Positions 51,065 through 58,762 of a DNA stretch of 62,913 nt are shown piece by piece (position 1 is the first letter of the stretch; each line of letters opens with the position of its first letter). The position numbers and the translations under genes were made by a program. The notes beneath the pieces are model-generated. The model was given only the letters and a program-made list of their open reading frames with translations, made no database searches and was not told the origin of the DNA. The stretch is from NCBI RefSeq assembly GCF_013340935.1, contig NZ_WHOS01000041.1, positions 1 to 62,913 of the forward strand, written 5' to 3'. Origin of the DNA: Azospirillum melinis (GTDB lineage: Bacteria > Pseudomonadota > Alphaproteobacteria > Azospirillales > Azospirillaceae).

Positions 51065-52036
51065 TCAGGCGGCGAGCGCGCCATGGACGAGGGACTGAAC
51101 CGCCGCGACCACCGCGTCGGCCTGGGGAACGAAGGCCTGCTCCAGCGGGAAGCTGGCCGGGGCCGGGGCGTCGGGGCCGGTCAGCCGCAGCACCGGCGCC
51201 CGCAGGCTGGCGAAGGCCTTCTCGGCGACCAGCGCCGCGACCTCCGCCCCGACACCGCACAGGCGGCTCGCCTCGTGGACGACCACCAGCCGGCCGGTCT
51301 TGGCGACCGACCGCAGGATGGCGCCCTCGTCCAGCGGCTTCAGGCTGCGCAGGTCGAGGACATCGGCGGAAATGCCGGCCTCGGCCAGCCGGTCGGCGGC
51401 AGCCAGGCAGGTGCCGACGGTCTTGGCGTAGGAGACCAGCGTCACGTCGTCACCCTCCCGCCGCAGCGCCGCCTGCCCCAGCGGGATCGCATCGATGTCC
51501 TCGGGAACCTCGCCGGCGCTGTAGCCGAGCGCTATGTCGGCGAAGACCAGCACCGGGTTGTCGTCGCGGATCGCCGCCTTCAGCAGCCCTTTGAAGTCGG
51601 CGGGGGTCGAGGGCATCACCACCTTCAGGCCGGGACTGTGGACGAACCAGGATTCGATGTTGTGGTTGTGCTGGGCGCCGACGCCCCAGCCGGCGCCGGT
51701 CATCGCCAGCACCACCATCGGGAATTCGAACTGCCCGCCGGAGACGTAGCGCAGCTTGCCGGCGCTGTTGACGATCTCGTCCATCGCGTAGCACAGGAAA
51801 GGGGCGAACAGCAGGTCGATCACCGGGCGCAGGCCGGTGGCGGCGGCCCCGGTGGCGGTGCCGGCGATGATGCCCTCGGCCAGCGGGGTGTTGCGGACGC
51901 GGGCCGGGCCGAATTCGCCCAGCAGGTCGCGGCGCTTGGTGGCGACGCCCTCGCCGAAGATCAGCACGGAGGGGTCGCGGCGCATCTCCTCGGCCAGCGC
52001 GGCGGAGATCGCATCGTTCACGGTCATCTGGGTCAT
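51065..52036 (-). CDS. TPP-dependent dehydrogenase E1 component, beta subunit
   Basis: This 323-residue protein matches the beta chain of pyruvate, acetoin or branched-chain 2-oxo acid dehydrogenases. It shows the N-terminal DAISAALAEEMRRDPSVLIF, GEGVA, RVRNTPLAEGIIAGTATGAA with its Glu near the cofactor, and a transketolase C-terminal domain (LRSLKPLDEGAILRSVAKTG, VHEASRLCGVGAEV). AcoB-like acetoin dehydrogenase is a fair guess. No E2 or E3 gene lies in the cluster. Confidence 0.88.
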   Translation of the reverse strand: MTQMTVNDAISAALAEEMRRDPSVLIFGEGVATKRRDLLGEFGPARVRNTPLAEGIIAGTATGAAATGLRPVIDLLFAPFLCYAMDEIVNSAGKLRYVSGGQFEFPMVVLAMTGAGWGVGAQHNHNIESWFVHSPGLKVVMPSTPADFKGLLKAAIRDDNPVLVFADIALGYSAGEVPEDIDAIPLGQAALRREGDDVTLVSYAKTVGTCLAAADRLAEAGISADVLDLRSLKPLDEGAILRSVAKTGRLVVVHEASRLCGVGAEVAALVAEKAFASLRAPVLRLTGPDAPAPASFPLEQAFVPQADAVVAAVQSLVHGALAA

Positions 52037-52053
52037 GATGTCGGTCTCCCGGG

Positions 52054-53019
52054 TCAGGCGTAGACGTCGCGGGTCAGTTCCTCGGGCGCAGGGTACGGGC
52101 TGGCCTCGGCGAAGGCGGCGGCCGCCTCCATCCGCGCCCTGACCGACTCCTCCATCCGGGCGGCGGCAGAGGCGTCCAGCAGCCCGTCGCGCTCCAGCCG
52201 GCGGCGCAGCAGGACGACGGGGTCGCGCTCGCGCCAGCGGGCCAGCTCGCCGGGGTCGACGTAGGACTGGTCGTCCGGCTCGAAATGACCGCGCAGCCGG
52301 TAGGTCATGGCTTCGAGCAGGAAGGGCTTGCCGGTGCGGCGGATGGCGGCGACGGCGGCAGTGGCGGCCTCGAACACCGCCAGCGGGTCGTTGCCGTCGA
52401 CCACCGCGCTGTCGATGCCGTAGGCGGCGGCATGGCCGGCGACGCCGTCGGCCGTCATCGTCTCCTTGCGGTGGACGAAGGCCTGCCACTGGTTGTTCTC
52501 GCAGACATAGAGGATCGGCAGGCTCCACACCGCGGCGAGGTTCAGCGATTCGTGGAAGCGGCCCTCGCAGGCCGCACCGTCGCCGAAGAAGCAGACGACG
52601 ATGCCGGGGCCACCCTGCATCGAGCGCGACAGCCCGACGCCGGTCGCCAGCGCCAGCTCGCCGCCGACGATGGTGGAGGTCAGGACGACGCCCAGCTCCT
52701 TGGCGGAGATGTGCAGCGACCCGCTCTTGCCGCCGCAATAGCCACCGCTCTTGCCCTGCACCTCGGCCAGCATCCGCCCGGGGTCGGCGCCGCGGGCCAG
52801 CAGATGGCCGGCGCTGCGGTGGTTGGTGAGGATCAGGTCGTCGGGGGTCAGCGCCGCGACGACGCCGACGGCCGACGCCTCCTGCCCGATGGCGGTGCAG
52901 GTTCCGGCGGCGCGGCCGCGGCCATGCAGGTCGACCAGGGTTTCTTCGTAGGCCCGGATCAGCATCATGCGTTCCAGCATCATGCTCTCCAGGGCCTCCA
53001 CGGGAGGGAGGGCGGTCAT
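52054..53019 (-). CDS. TPP-dependent dehydrogenase E1 component, alpha subunit
   Basis: This 321-residue alpha chain pairs with the beta subunit 17 bp downstream. It has AGTCTAIGQEASAVGVVAAL near the start, the TPP motif GDGAACEGRFHESLNLAAVW continuing to CENNQW (about residues 146-176), and TYRLRGHFEPDDQSY. The phosphorylation-loop Ser positions of mitochondrial E1 are not expected in bacteria. Acetoin and 2-oxo acid enzymes cannot be separated by eye. It is the first gene of the leftward operon, downstream of a region of TAACTGT repeats. Confidence 0.88.
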   Translation of the reverse strand: MTALPPVEALESMMLERMMLIRAYEETLVDLHGRGRAAGTCTAIGQEASAVGVVAALTPDDLILTNHRSAGHLLARGADPGRMLAEVQGKSGGYCGGKSGSLHISAKELGVVLTSTIVGGELALATGVGLSRSMQGGPGIVVCFFGDGAACEGRFHESLNLAAVWSLPILYVCENNQWQAFVHRKETMTADGVAGHAAAYGIDSAVVDGNDPLAVFEAATAAVAAIRRTGKPFLLEAMTYRLRGHFEPDDQSYVDPGELARWRERDPVVLLRRRLERDGLLDASAAARMEESVRARMEAAAAFAEASPYPAPEELTRDVYA

Positions 53020-53082
53020 GTCGGTCGGCTCCGTGACGTTGTGTGCGGAACGGACCCTACGCAGGCAATCGCCGCCGGCTTG

Positions 53083-53141
53083 CTAACTGTTACCTAACGG
53101 AATGCTAAAATATTCGTAACTGTTTCTGGTCCGATAACTGT
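53083..53141. promoter_or_regulatory. Three TAACTGT direct repeats upstream of the E1 operon
   Basis: TAACTGT begins at 53083, 53117 and 53135, in the AT-rich 150-bp gap between the E1 alpha start and the end of the PNPOx-GAF regulator gene. The spacings are 34 and 18 bp. It is the most likely operator region of the E1 operon, perhaps for the regulator encoded next to it. Confidence 0.45.
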
Positions 53142-53169
53142 CGGGTTGGAAAGTAAAGCTGGATGGCGT

Positions 53170-54519
53170 TCAAGCCGTCTCCTGCAGGAGGAGCGGCTTC
53201 GTCACCACCAGGCGGAAGCGTCCGCGCCCGGTCTTTTCGATGCGCAGCACGCCGCAGCGTTCCGCCAGCCGGCGTTGCAGCAGGATCAGCCGCGCTTCCA
53301 GATTTTCGGCGAAGTCGGGCAGCGGGATGTCGGGGGCCAGCCGCAACTCGCGGTTGGTGAAGTCGGTGCGGCCGAGCGTGGTGTGATCGCGCACCAGCTT
53401 CCACAGGATGGCGCCGGCCACGCCCTTGATCAGATAGTCGTGATCGACGAACACGCTGTCGTCGGCGGCGTAGTGGCGTACCACCACCGGGGCGCCGCCG
53501 GCCTGCGGGCAGGCGGCGGGAACGGGCGCCACGTCCTCCGCCGGGGGCAGGGCCTGGATCAGCGCGCCGAGCTGGGCGGCCAGCGTCGCCAGCGCATCCT
53601 CGTCGTCGTAGGTGAAGCGCATCTCCTGCCGGCTCTCGACGAACAGCACGCCGGCCAGCCGCCGCCCGGCCAGGATCGGCACCGCCAGCTGGCTGTGCGG
53701 CCGTTCCAGCCCGGGAAAGGGAATTTCGCGGGCCGGGCCGCCGGTCAGCCCGGCGTCCTCCGCCCCGTCGCGGGCGGTCAGGCTGTAGGCGACATCGCTG
53801 GTCATGTGGGTGATGCGGATCGGCACCCGTTCCCGCGCGGCCACACCGATCACCCCCTCGCCGGGCGCCACCTCCGACCCGACGCCGGAGGAGTCGTAGC
53901 CGAGCGCCGCGACGGTGAAGAGCCGGCCGGTCGCCTCGTCCGGCATCAGGATCAGCGCATGCTCGACCCCGAACAGCCGCCGCAGCACGCACAGGCTGTG
54001 GTCGAGCAGCTCCGTCAGGTCGGCGCAGCCGCGCAAGGCCTCGCAGGCCCGCCGGGTCGCCGACAGGAGGCTGCGCTGGGCGACCGGGGCGGGAAGGGGC
54101 GCGCCGCCGGGCACCGCCTCGATTGCCGTCACCCGGTAGAGGTCGGCGCCGAGCAGCCGGAACACGTCCTGCATTCCGACGTGGGAGGCGATGCCGGCCA
54201 GCTTGGCCTTCATGCTCTCAAACAGCGGCCCGGTGGTCTCGGTGCGCAGGTAGCACAGCTCCATCCGGTACTGCGCGGCGGTCGGCGGGTCGATCACCTG
54301 CAGGACGGCAATCGGGTTGGCCAGGATGTTCGCGCGCGTCTTGTTGAAGAACTGGTAGGACAGCGCAACGTGGTCGGGATCGACGTAATGCACCTGCGAC
54401 AGCAGCGAGACGTTGGGCGTTCCGTCCGGCGCGCAGGTGGCGATTGTCGCCGGGACCGCCCCCTCCAGGCAGGCGCGGATCGCATCGAGCGTCAGGGAGG
54501 CGCTGGTGGCGGCACTCAT
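53170..54519 (-). CDS. Split-barrel (PNPOx-like) plus GAF plus winged-helix-like fusion protein
   Basis: This 449-residue protein appears to join three parts. Residues about 5-130 look like a pyridoxamine-phosphate-oxidase split barrel (TIATCAPDGTPNVSLLSQVH, VALSYQFFNKTRANI). Residues about 155-320 form a GAF domain (LLDHSLCVLRRLFGVEHALI, GVIGVAARERVPIRI, QLAVPILAGRRLAGVLFVES). Residues about 355-449 contain ILWKLVRDH, FTNRELRL and EKTGRGRFRLVV, resembling a winged-helix output. It is thus a plausible flavin- or redox-sensing regulator of the neighbouring E1 operon. It starts in an ATGA overlap with a second PNPOx gene. Confidence 0.7.
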   Translation of the reverse strand: MSAATSASLTLDAIRACLEGAVPATIATCAPDGTPNVSLLSQVHYVDPDHVALSYQFFNKTRANILANPIAVLQVIDPPTAAQYRMELCYLRTETTGPLFESMKAKLAGIASHVGMQDVFRLLGADLYRVTAIEAVPGGAPLPAPVAQRSLLSATRRACEALRGCADLTELLDHSLCVLRRLFGVEHALILMPDEATGRLFTVAALGYDSSGVGSEVAPGEGVIGVAARERVPIRITHMTSDVAYSLTARDGAEDAGLTGGPAREIPFPGLERPHSQLAVPILAGRRLAGVLFVESRQEMRFTYDDEDALATLAAQLGALIQALPPAEDVAPVPAACPQAGGAPVVVRHYAADDSVFVDHDYLIKGVAGAILWKLVRDHTTLGRTDFTNRELRLAPDIPLPDFAENLEARLILLQRRLAERCGVLRIEKTGRGRFRLVVTKPLLLQETA

Positions 54520-55070
54520 GGCGGCACCGCGGTGCCGGCCTTCGGGCCCGGTGTCTGGTCGTAGAGCCGCGACGGGCAGAAGCGGACCACTGCCAGTGTG
54601 GCCGGGTCATGGGCCATCAGGGCGCGTGTGAAGGCGTCGCCGTAGCCGATCAGCGCAAGTTCGGCGGCGAAGGCGTCGACATGGCGGGCGGCCAGCGCCG
54701 TTGCCTCGGCATCCGCTACGGTGACGGTGGCGTCCTCGCCGATCAGTTGGATGGAGAGATGCGTGCTCGGCTCGGTCGCCGCCAGGGCGAAGCGTCCGGT
54801 CTCGGCAACCGCCGCCAGCAGGGCGGCGTTCGCCGTCCGGTCGAGGCAGACGCCGATCCAAGTCCCGTCGGCCGGCACCTGCACCGCCAGCGCCCGGCCG
54901 ACCCGCGGTCGGTTCGCCCGATCGCTCGACGATACGACCAAGCTGACGCCACGCTCCAGGAAGGTCAGGATCGCCTCGCTCAGACCTGCCCGTGCCGGCC
55001 TTCCTCCCTCCGGCCCCAGTCTTTCCGGCCACCCGCCCCGCTGCCCGTCCCGTTGCCCGCCGTTCGCCAC
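54516..55070 (-). CDS. Pyridoxamine 5'-phosphate oxidase-family protein
   Basis: This 184-residue split-barrel protein is likely to bind FMN, F420, haem or a related cofactor. The N-terminal region LSEAILTFLERGVSLVVSSS and NRPRVGRALAVQVPADGTWI form the barrel, with RFCPSRLYDQTPG near the C-terminus. The start is taken as the GTG at 55070, preceded by GGAGAGG; the longer frame has no ribosome-binding site. It is the first gene of a two-gene unit with the PNPOx-GAF fusion, which it overlaps by 4 bp. It may be an accessory sensor or enzyme; the reaction is unknown. Confidence 0.75.
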   Translation of the reverse strand: MANGGQRDGQRGGWPERLGPEGGRPARAGLSEAILTFLERGVSLVVSSSDRANRPRVGRALAVQVPADGTWIGVCLDRTANAALLAAVAETGRFALAATEPSTHLSIQLIGEDATVTVADAEATALAARHVDAFAAELALIGYGDAFTRALMAHDPATLAVVRFCPSRLYDQTPGPKAGTAVPP

Positions 55071-55463
55071 GAAAGCCTCTCCGGTCGTCCAGCCCCAGAC
55101 TACCAAGAGGCGGGCAGGGGCCGCAAACACGCACACGATTGCCGGCCGTCACCGGAAGGGGAGGGGAAGGAGGGGCCGCCGGCCGCGTCGGCGGGACGCT
55201 GCCGAAGAAAGACGCGCGCATGACCAGGAGCGAGGCGTCGGCCGTTGGCGCAAAGTGATCCGCTGCCCGTTACAACCGGCTCGGTGCCAATCAAGATTCT
55301 AATATAGACGCTACATCATCTTTCGCTGCCATTAAGTTGCGATGAAACCGGGGTTGGGGATATCCCGAATTTCAATTACGCAGACCAATAAGATATAAAA
55401 TTTCAACATATGCCTTGCGGTGACATGGCGAATGCGATGACGCGGCGAATGCGGTGAAGACGA
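55071..55463. other. Divergent intergenic region before the chemotaxis operon
   Basis: No gene is supported in these 393 bp. The part from about 55290 to 55420 is AT-rich and probably holds promoters for the PNPOx unit and the chemotaxis operon, but no clear -35/-10 or flagellar sigma pattern was found. Just before the first gene an imperfect duplication, GGCGAATGCGATGA then GGCGAATGCGGTGA, has a 17-bp period. Confidence 0.5.
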
Positions 55464-55787
55464 ATGGCTGATCTCAGTGGACGCGTTGTCGTGGGCTGCG
55501 TTGGCCCGATGACGCTCATCGAAGTCGAGGACGTACGCGACCGGCTTCGGGATGCGCTGAGTTCGGCTGGCCGGGTCGATGTCGATTGCAGCGGGGTTGG
55601 AGAGACATCGATCTGCTTCATTCAACTTCTGCTGGCGGCGCGCACGAGCGCAGCCGCGCGGGGCATCGGCCTGCATCTCAAGCAGCCGATCTCCGCATCG
55701 ATGCGCGATGCGCTCGAACGGGGCGGCTTCATCGGTATGTCCGGACCGACGCGCAAGGCGGATGAATTCTGGATCGGAGTGCCCTGA
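55464..55787 (+). CDS. STAS-domain protein of a chemotaxis operon
   Basis: This 107-residue protein is a single STAS domain. The pattern RVDVDCSGVGETSICFIQLL, with Ser/Thr near residue 49, matches the anti-sigma-factor-antagonist fold where a Ser is phosphorylated. It begins the operon, 4 bp before cheY. Small STAS proteins appear in several alternative chemotaxis systems, but no cognate kinase is visible here. The ribosome-binding site (GGTGAAGA) is weak. Confidence 0.75.
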   Translation: MADLSGRVVVGCVGPMTLIEVEDVRDRLRDALSSAGRVDVDCSGVGETSICFIQLLLAARTSAAARGIGLHLKQPISASMRDALERGGFIGMSGPTRKADEFWIGVP

Positions 55788-55791
55788 CATC

Positions 55792-56160
55792 ATGGCGAAG
55801 ACCATACTAGCCGTCGACGATTCCGCCAGCATGCGCCAGATGGTCAAGTTGACCCTGTCCTCCGCCGGTTATCAGGTGGTGGAGGCCACGGATGGGCGTG
55901 ACGCCCTGGTCAAGGCGAAGTCCGGCAGCTTCAATCTGGTGCTGACCGATCTGAATATGCCGAATATGGATGGCCTGACGCTGATCCGCGAATTGCGGAC
56001 GCTGCCGGCCTATCGCGGCGTCCCGATGGTCTTCCTGACCACCGAATCCGACGCCGGCAAGAAGGCCGAAGCCAAGGCGGCCGGCGCCACCGCCTGGATC
56101 GTCAAGCCGTTCCAGCAGGACCAGCTGCTGAGCGTCGTCCGAAAGATCGTCGGCACATGA
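55792..56160 (+). CDS. cheY: CheY-type response regulator
   Basis: This 122-residue single receiver domain has the acidic pair Asp9-Asp10, phospho-acceptor Asp53 in LTDLNMPNMDG, Thr in FLTTES and the Lys of IVKPF. It overlaps cheA by 4 bp. It should be phosphorylated by that CheA and either bind a flagellar motor or act as a phosphate sink. Confidence 0.93.
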   Translation: MAKTILAVDDSASMRQMVKLTLSSAGYQVVEATDGRDALVKAKSGSFNLVLTDLNMPNMDGLTLIRELRTLPAYRGVPMVFLTTESDAGKKAEAKAAGATAWIVKPFQQDQLLSVVRKIVGT

Positions 56161-58166
56161 CCGGCAGCGACCCTGGCCAGGTCTTCCGCGAAGAGGCGGC
56201 GGAGCTTCTGGCCGATCTGGAATCCGCACTGCTCCATCTGGAACAGAGCCCCACCGACCGCGAGCCGCTCGACACCGCGTTCCGTGCCCTGCACACGATC
56301 AAGGGCTCCGGCTCGATGTTCGGGTTCGAGGCTGCGGCGAGCTTCACCCATCATCTGGAAAGCGCCTTCGACCGGATGCGCAAGGGCGAACTGGCCGCCA
56401 CGACGGCGATGATCGGCATCGCCCTTGCTGCCAAGGACCATATCCGCATCCTGATCGAGGATCCCGCCAGTGCCGATCCTGCCGTAGCCGATGGGATCCT
56501 GGCCCGGCTGGCTGACCAGAGCGGCAGTGCCGCGATGTCCGTTCCCCTTGACGGGGAGCGCGACGACGAGGAAAGCCGGGCGACCTGGCGTGTCCGTTTC
56601 CGGCTCGCTCCCGACGCGCTGGAGCGCGGAACCAACCCGCTGCTGCTGCTCGATGAGCTGCGCGGGCTGGGTGAGGCGGAGATCGTCGCCCTGACCGACG
56701 ACGTTCCGCCGCTGGGCGAGCTGGAGCCGACCCGCTGCCACATCGGCTGGGAGCTGACCCTCACCACCACGCATCCGCGTTCGACCATCGAAGACGTGTT
56801 CATCTTCGTGATCGACGAGACCGAACTGACCATCGAACCGGTGTCGGCGATCTCGGAGCCTGGGGTGGAGCAGGAACCGGTGCTGGTGACAGTGCCGGTG
56901 CCCGTGCCGGCGATGGCGGCCGGGCCTGTCCCGCCGAAGGAGCCGGCCCTGCCGAAGGTGGACGGAGCGCCCGAGAAGGGCAGGGCGCAGCCGGCGGCCA
57001 ACTCGATCCGCGTGCCGGCGGAGCGGCTTGACGACCTGATGGATCAGGTCGGCGAGCTGGTGATCGCCCATGCCCGCCTGAAGCAGCTGATCTCCGACAG
57101 CGTCGATCTCCAGATCAAGTCGGTGACCGAGGAGATCGAACGGCTGTCCAACGGCCTGCGCGATATCACCATGGGCATCCGCATGGTGCCGGTGGACTCG
57201 CTGTTCGGCCGCTTCCGCCGGCTGGTCCGCGACCTCTCGCAGGAACTGGGCAAGGACGTGGCGCTGACGATGTCCGGCGAGGAGACCGAGCTGGACAAGA
57301 CGATGATCGAGCGGCTGAACGACCCGCTCGTCCACATCATCCGCAACAGCCTGGATCACGGTCTGGAGCCGGCGGCGGAACGCGTGGCGGCGGGCAAGGC
57401 GCCGCAGGGCCGCATCCACCTGTCGGCCCGCCATGCCGGAACCCGCGTGCTGATGACCATCCGCGACGACGGACGCGGGCTGGACCGCGACCGCATCCGC
57501 GCCAAGGCGGAGGAGCAGGAGCTGATCCCGCCCGGTGCCAAGCTGTCGGACGCCGAACTGTTCCAGCTGATCTTCCATCCCGGCTTCTCGACGGCGCGGA
57601 CCTTGACCAGCGTGTCGGGCCGCGGCATCGGCATGGACGTGGTCAAGCGCACGATCGACGGGCTGCGCGGCACCATCGAGGTGTCCAGCCTGCCAGGCGG
57701 CGGCACCGAGATCACGCTCGGCCTGCCGCTGACGCTGGCGATCATCGACGGGCTGCTGGTCCGGGTCGGGCAGGGGCGCTACGTGATCCCGCTGTTCGCG
57801 GTGGAGGAATGCGTCGAACTGCCGGCCGATGTCGAACGCCGCCATGCCAACCGCAACTTCCTGAACATCCGCGGTGCGCTGGTGCCGTTCCTGCGTCTGC
57901 GCGACAGCTTCGCCGTCCGTCATCCGCCCGATCCCTATCAGAAGGTCGTCATCATCTCCTCCGGCGACAAGCGCGTCGGTCTGGTGGTCGATCAGGTGCT
58001 GGGCGACCACCAGACCGTCATCAAGTCGATGTCCAAGCTGCATGCCGACGTCGCCAACTTCTCCGGCGCCACCATCCTCGGCGACGGATCGGTGGCGCTG
58101 ATCCTCGACATCGCACAGATCGTGGCCGCCGGCCAGACGCAGGAACTGCGGCGCGAAGCCTGCTGA
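56157..58166 (+). CDS. cheA: Chemotaxis histidine kinase CheA
   Basis: This 669-residue kinase has a P1 HPt domain with His46 (ALHTIKGSGSMFGF). Residues about 140-240 form a compact domain in place of the usual P2 (WRVRFRLAPDALERGTNPLL, then HIGWELTLTT). A Pro/Val-rich linker leads to P3 dimerisation near 285, P4 ATPase (NDPLVHIIRNSLDHG near 387, DDGRGLD, GRGIGMDVVK) and a CheW-like P5 domain to the end. It lies between cheY and cheW in one operon. It would phosphorylate CheY and CheB in response to the receptor encoded downstream. Confidence 0.93.
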   Translation: MTGSDPGQVFREEAAELLADLESALLHLEQSPTDREPLDTAFRALHTIKGSGSMFGFEAAASFTHHLESAFDRMRKGELAATTAMIGIALAAKDHIRILIEDPASADPAVADGILARLADQSGSAAMSVPLDGERDDEESRATWRVRFRLAPDALERGTNPLLLLDELRGLGEAEIVALTDDVPPLGELEPTRCHIGWELTLTTTHPRSTIEDVFIFVIDETELTIEPVSAISEPGVEQEPVLVTVPVPVPAMAAGPVPPKEPALPKVDGAPEKGRAQPAANSIRVPAERLDDLMDQVGELVIAHARLKQLISDSVDLQIKSVTEEIERLSNGLRDITMGIRMVPVDSLFGRFRRLVRDLSQELGKDVALTMSGEETELDKTMIERLNDPLVHIIRNSLDHGLEPAAERVAAGKAPQGRIHLSARHAGTRVLMTIRDDGRGLDRDRIRAKAEEQELIPPGAKLSDAELFQLIFHPGFSTARTLTSVSGRGIGMDVVKRTIDGLRGTIEVSSLPGGGTEITLGLPLTLAIIDGLLVRVGQGRYVIPLFAVEECVELPADVERRHANRNFLNIRGALVPFLRLRDSFAVRHPPDPYQKVVIISSGDKRVGLVVDQVLGDHQTVIKSMSKLHADVANFSGATILGDGSVALILDIAQIVAAGQTQELRREAC

Positions 58167-58219
58167 GCAGCCTTCGCAAGCGAACCGATTCCACCGACAG
58201 ACGTCACAAGGAGGCCGGC

Positions 58220-58672
58220 ATGGCCGTCGCCGGGACAGAGACCTTCGAAGCGCTGACCCTGGGGCTGGGCGGCGAGATCTTCGCCATCGACGCCAATTCG
58301 GTCCACGAGATCCTGGACATCGTTCCCCAGACCGAGGTTCCGGGCGCGCCGCCGCTGGTCGGTCACCTGATCAACGTGCGGGGCAAGGTGGTGCCGCTCG
58401 CCGACCTGCGCATCCGCTTCGGCATGGAGCGCACGCCGCCGACCATCGACACCCGCATCGTGGTGGTCGAAATCCTGCTGGACGACGAGCCGACGGTGGT
58501 CGGGCTGCTGGCCGACAAGGTCCATGAGGTGACCGGCATCGCCGGCGCCTCCATCGAGGACACGCCCGACATCGGCATGCGCTGGAACCCCGACCTGATC
58601 AAGGGGATCGGCAAGCGCGGCGACGACTTCATCGTCATTCCGGACATCGTCCGCATCTTCACGACCCACTGA
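58220..58672 (+). CDS. cheW: CheW coupling protein (first copy)
   Basis: This 150-residue adaptor links receptors to CheA. CheW features are GGEIFAIDANSVHEILDIVP, GHLINVRGKVVPLADLRIRF and LLADKVHEVTGI. The ATG at 58220 follows AAGGAGG. A second, different CheW is encoded after the receptor gene. Confidence 0.92.
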   Translation: MAVAGTETFEALTLGLGGEIFAIDANSVHEILDIVPQTEVPGAPPLVGHLINVRGKVVPLADLRIRFGMERTPPTIDTRIVVVEILLDDEPTVVGLLADKVHEVTGIAGASIEDTPDIGMRWNPDLIKGIGKRGDDFIVIPDIVRIFTTH

Positions 58673-58762
58673 CTCGACCGGAATCCGGTCAACGGAAACC
58701 AGACGAACCGGCACCGCCCCATCGACCGGGAGCGGTTCAGGTCCGGAGAGCAAGGAGCGACC

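Noticed and set aside
53105..53992. 295-codon minus-strand frame overlapping the PNPOx-GAF gene
   Set aside because: It is an alternative frame of the same strand with Arg/Gly-rich composition and no domain.
55332..55847. Minus-strand gene in the region before the chemotaxis operon
   Set aside because: It overlaps the STAS gene and the start of cheY, and shows no ribosome-binding site or recognisable family.
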